From Cellulomonas sp. (GTDB lineage Bacteria; Actinomycetota; Actinomycetes; Actinomycetales; Cellulomonadaceae): a stretch of 7,172 nt of DNA. Location: contig JAPSIJ010000106.1 of assembly GCA_031178805.1 (NCBI GenBank), positions 1-7,172 of the forward strand. Direction: 5' to 3'. Every line of letters begins with the position of its first letter. The first letter of the stretch is position 1. The notes under the pieces were generated by a model. It was given only the letters and a program-made list of their open reading frames with translations. It was not told the origin of the DNA and did no database searches. Positions 6,028-7,172 of the stretch are shown here, one piece after another. The position numbers and the translations under genes are program-made.

Positions 6028-6320
6028 GGGACGGCCAGCCCGTCGAGCTGCCAGCAGGCGTTCTCCTCGGCCACGCGGTAGTCCGTCGCCGCACCGGCGA
6101 CGCCGGCGGACGTGCCGCGCAGCCGCTCGCCGAGCACCTGCACGGCCGCCGCCGTGCGGGTGGACACCCAGAGCGCCGCCTCCGCCGTGGCGGACCCCGG
6201 CAGGGCGTCCGGTACGGGGGCGAACGGTCCCGCGACGTCGACGGCCTGCACGGCCGCCGCCGTGGCGGCGAGGTCGTCGGACGCCGCGTCGAGCGTCGCC
6301 GGGTCGGCCGCGAGGGTCAT
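6024..6320 (-). CDS. EspC/WXG100-like small helical protein
   Basis: 98 aa, Ala-rich and all-helical, no signal peptide. LAADPATLDAASDDLAATAA at residues 3-22 and a C-terminal helix with YRVAEENA (81-88) follow the pattern of the EspC family of type VII secretion targets (Lx-DP-L-A--L at the start, --Y---E/D at the end). There is no WXG turn in the middle; residues 31-46 are Pro-rich instead. It would act as the small helical partner of the WXG protein encoded directly downstream, by analogy with EsxA/EsxB pairs. ATG at 6320 is chosen because GGAGG lies eight bases before it and the EspC-like pattern begins there; the frame stays open further upstream but that part is low-complexity. It overlaps the next gene by four bases. 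Confidence 0.72.
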   Translation of the reverse strand: MTLAADPATLDAASDDLAATAAAVQAVDVAGPFAPVPDALPGSATAEAALWVSTRTAAAVQVLGERLRGTSAGVAGAATDYRVAEENACWQLDGLAVP

Positions 6321-6337
6321 GGGCCGGGCCTCCGTCA

Positions 6338-6355
6338 GGGTCGGGGTCGGGGTCG
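6338..6355. repeat. Tandem GGGTCG x3 in a G-run-rich spacer
   Basis: Three perfect copies of the hexamer GGGTCG lie in the 74-base spacer between the first two genes of the minus-strand cluster. Together with further runs of three or four G at 6321, 6326, 6365, 6369 and 6380 the plus strand (template for these genes) has enough G-runs to form a G-quadruplex. Whether this matters is unknown. Confidence 0.6.
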
Positions 6356-6394
6356 AGCGATGGTGGGCGGGGCGGTGGTGGGCAGGCGCCGTGC

Positions 6395-6859
6395 TCAGGA
6401 CCAGTCGGTGGCCAGGAAGCCGAACGCGCCCCCGCCCGGGAGGGCGGTCAGCGGCGAGGACCGCACGGCGTTCCCCTCGGCCAGGTGGCGGCCCTGGGCC
6501 GCGAGCCGGGGGATCGCACGTCCGGGGTCGCGCGGGCCGTGCCGCTCCAGCACGGCGGCCAGCGCCTGGAACAGCTCGGCCGACTGGCTCGCCTCGTGGC
6601 CCTTCTGCAGGCGGATCAGCGGCACGACGGCACGGCGCCAGCCGTTGAGGCGCTCGAGCGAGAGGTCGACGCCCGTGCGGTGCACCTTGAGGTTGACGTA
6701 GGCGCGCCGCTCCGCGACGACCGGGCGCACGGTCCACGTGCGGCGCGCGGGCGAGAGCAGGCCGCTCGCCACGTCCAGGGTGCCGGCGACCTGGCCCGTC
6801 GCCCCGGCGTCGAGGACCAGGAAGACGAGCGCGTCGCCACCGGCGGGGGAGTGGGGCAC
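6395..6859 (-). CDS. Hypothetical protein, soluble paralogue of the cluster's membrane protein
   Basis: 154 aa, no membrane helix or signal peptide. I recognise no named family. From TLD (27-29) to GGA (143-145) it aligns without gaps to residues 65-183 of the 200-aa two-helix membrane protein at the other end of the cluster, with about 34 identities in 119 columns counted by eye; the best conserved blocks are EASQS (89-93), LERH (104-107) and RSSPL (133-137). The soluble form has only a short 26-residue N-terminus in place of the membrane hairpin. GTG at 6859 is chosen because AAGGA ends six bases before it. It is the first gene of the five-gene minus-strand cluster, followed by a 74-base spacer, so it may share the promoter near 6906. 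Confidence 0.72.
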   Translation of the reverse strand: MPHSPAGGDALVFLVLDAGATGQVAGTLDVASGLLSPARRTWTVRPVVAERRAYVNLKVHRTGVDLSLERLNGWRRAVVPLIRLQKGHEASQSAELFQALAAVLERHGPRDPGRAIPRLAAQGRHLAEGNAVRSSPLTALPGGGAFGFLATDWS

Positions 6860-6905
6860 GCGTGGTCCTTCCGTCCGGGACCGCTCGCCGGGCCCTCCGG
6901 CGCAG

Positions 6906-6911
6906 AAGTTA
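6906..6911 (-). promoter_or_regulatory. Candidate -10 box for the five-gene cluster
   Basis: On the minus strand TAACTT fits TANNNT and sits in one of the few AT-richer spots of the 167-base divergent gap (6860-7026). It would start a transcript near 6899, giving a 40-base leader that includes the AAGGA ribosome site. No strong -35 box is visible at 16-18 bases upstream. Confidence 0.45.
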
Positions 6912-7014
6912 CCCGACGACCGCTGCGTGCGACCGCCGCCACGGCGGCCGGCGCGGCGCGGGGCGGCGGGTCGGATCGTCCTGCGGACCGATGCCGGCGG
7001 GGGCCACCGGCCCC

Positions 7015-7020
7015 TACGGT
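7015..7020 (+). promoter_or_regulatory. -10 box TACGGT, leaderless promoter for the GPP34 gene
   Basis: TACGGT is followed by GGGCGC and then ATG at 7027, so transcription would begin at the start codon itself. This agrees with the absence of a purine-rich ribosome site before this ATG. TGCCGG (6992-6997) is at -35 distance but is a poor match. Confidence 0.55.
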
Positions 7021-7026
7021 GGGCGC

Positions 7027-7172
7027 ATGATCGTGGCCGAGGACGTCCTGCTGCTGCTCACCGACGACGTGACCGGCAAGCCGGTCCTGGACGGCACCCG
7101 GCGGGACATCGCCGTCGCGGGCGCTGTCGTCGCGGAGCTCGCGAACGAGGGCCGCCTGACCGCGCGGAGGTC
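7027..7172 (+). CDS. GPP34 (GOLPH3-like) family protein, 5' part only
   Basis: The first 48 codons are present; the gene continues beyond the window. The N-terminus has AEDVLLLLTDD (4-14), then G-K-P-V-L-D-GT (17-24) and the helix DIAVAGAVVAELANEGR (27-43), which is the characteristic start of the GPP34 family: in eukaryotes GOLPH3/Vps74 binds phosphatidylinositol-4-phosphate at the Golgi, and actinobacteria have many single-domain members of unknown function. It is probably cytoplasmic or peripheral to the membrane. It is transcribed away from the five-gene cluster across a 167-base gap. Confidence 0.85.
   Translation, partial: MIVAEDVLLLLTDDVTGKPVLDGTRRDIAVAGAVVAELANEGRLTARR

Noticed and set aside
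4567..6081. Long plus-strand open frames opposite the WXG and EspG-like genes
   Set aside because: Arg/Ala/Gly-rich translations without motifs; codon third-position GC and the coupled starts support the minus strand.
6321..6737. Upstream extension of the EspC-like gene to 237 codons
   Set aside because: It runs antiphase through the paralogue gene and has a Pro/Arg/His-rich composition; GGAGG before ATG 6320 and the EspC-like pattern set the start.
1..7172. tRNA, rRNA, CRISPR array, insertion sequence or attachment site
   Set aside because: I searched by eye for cloverleaf ends, regular repeats with spacers, transposase motifs and flanking inverted repeats and saw none.

Overview
This window is very GC-rich (clearly above 70% by eye, with G or C in almost every third codon position). 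It has GTG starts and TANNNT-type -10 boxes, and it carries families typical of Actinomycetota: DinB with pentapeptides, EspC/WXG100-like proteins and GPP34. A secreted Cip1-like protein suggests a polysaccharide-degrading relative of Cellulomonas; that genus-level guess is inference, not proof. I see no rRNA, tRNA, CRISPR array, insertion sequence or integrase. No gene-free stretch exceeds 300 bases.

Left part (1-3359), four independent transcription units: a plus-strand DinB-type protein with a pentapeptide N-terminus (76-834); a convergent alpha/beta hydrolase on the minus strand (850-1791), the two separated by 15 bp with a stem-loop over the hydrolase stop codon; a secreted Cip1-like beta-sandwich protein (1947-2777), divergent from the hydrolase; and a small cupin (2871-3263). 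A long hairpin at 3281-3328 insulates the cupin from the minus-strand cluster that converges on it.

Right part (3360-6859), minus strand: a compact five-gene cluster, read right to left. It encodes a 154-aa soluble protein, a 98-aa EspC/WXG100-like small protein, a 430-aa WXG-motif protein with a hydrophobic glycine-rich C-terminal region, a 257-aa protein with an EspG-like layout, and a 200-aa protein with two membrane helices. The last four are tightly coupled: two 4-base GTGA overlaps and one 2-base gap. The first and last genes are paralogues of each other, alignable without a gap over about 119 residues, one soluble and one membrane-anchored. The layout (small helical partner, WXG-bearing large protein, chaperone-like protein, membrane protein) looks like a type VII secretion (ESX-like) substrate module with dedicated accessory proteins, but no EccC-type ATPase or other secretion machinery lies in the window. 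I consider this the most likely undescribed system here.

Right edge: a divergent GPP34 (GOLPH3-like) family gene begins at 7027 and runs off the window. It and the hydrolase gene both have TACGGT exactly six bases before ATG, the arrangement of a leaderless actinobacterial promoter.
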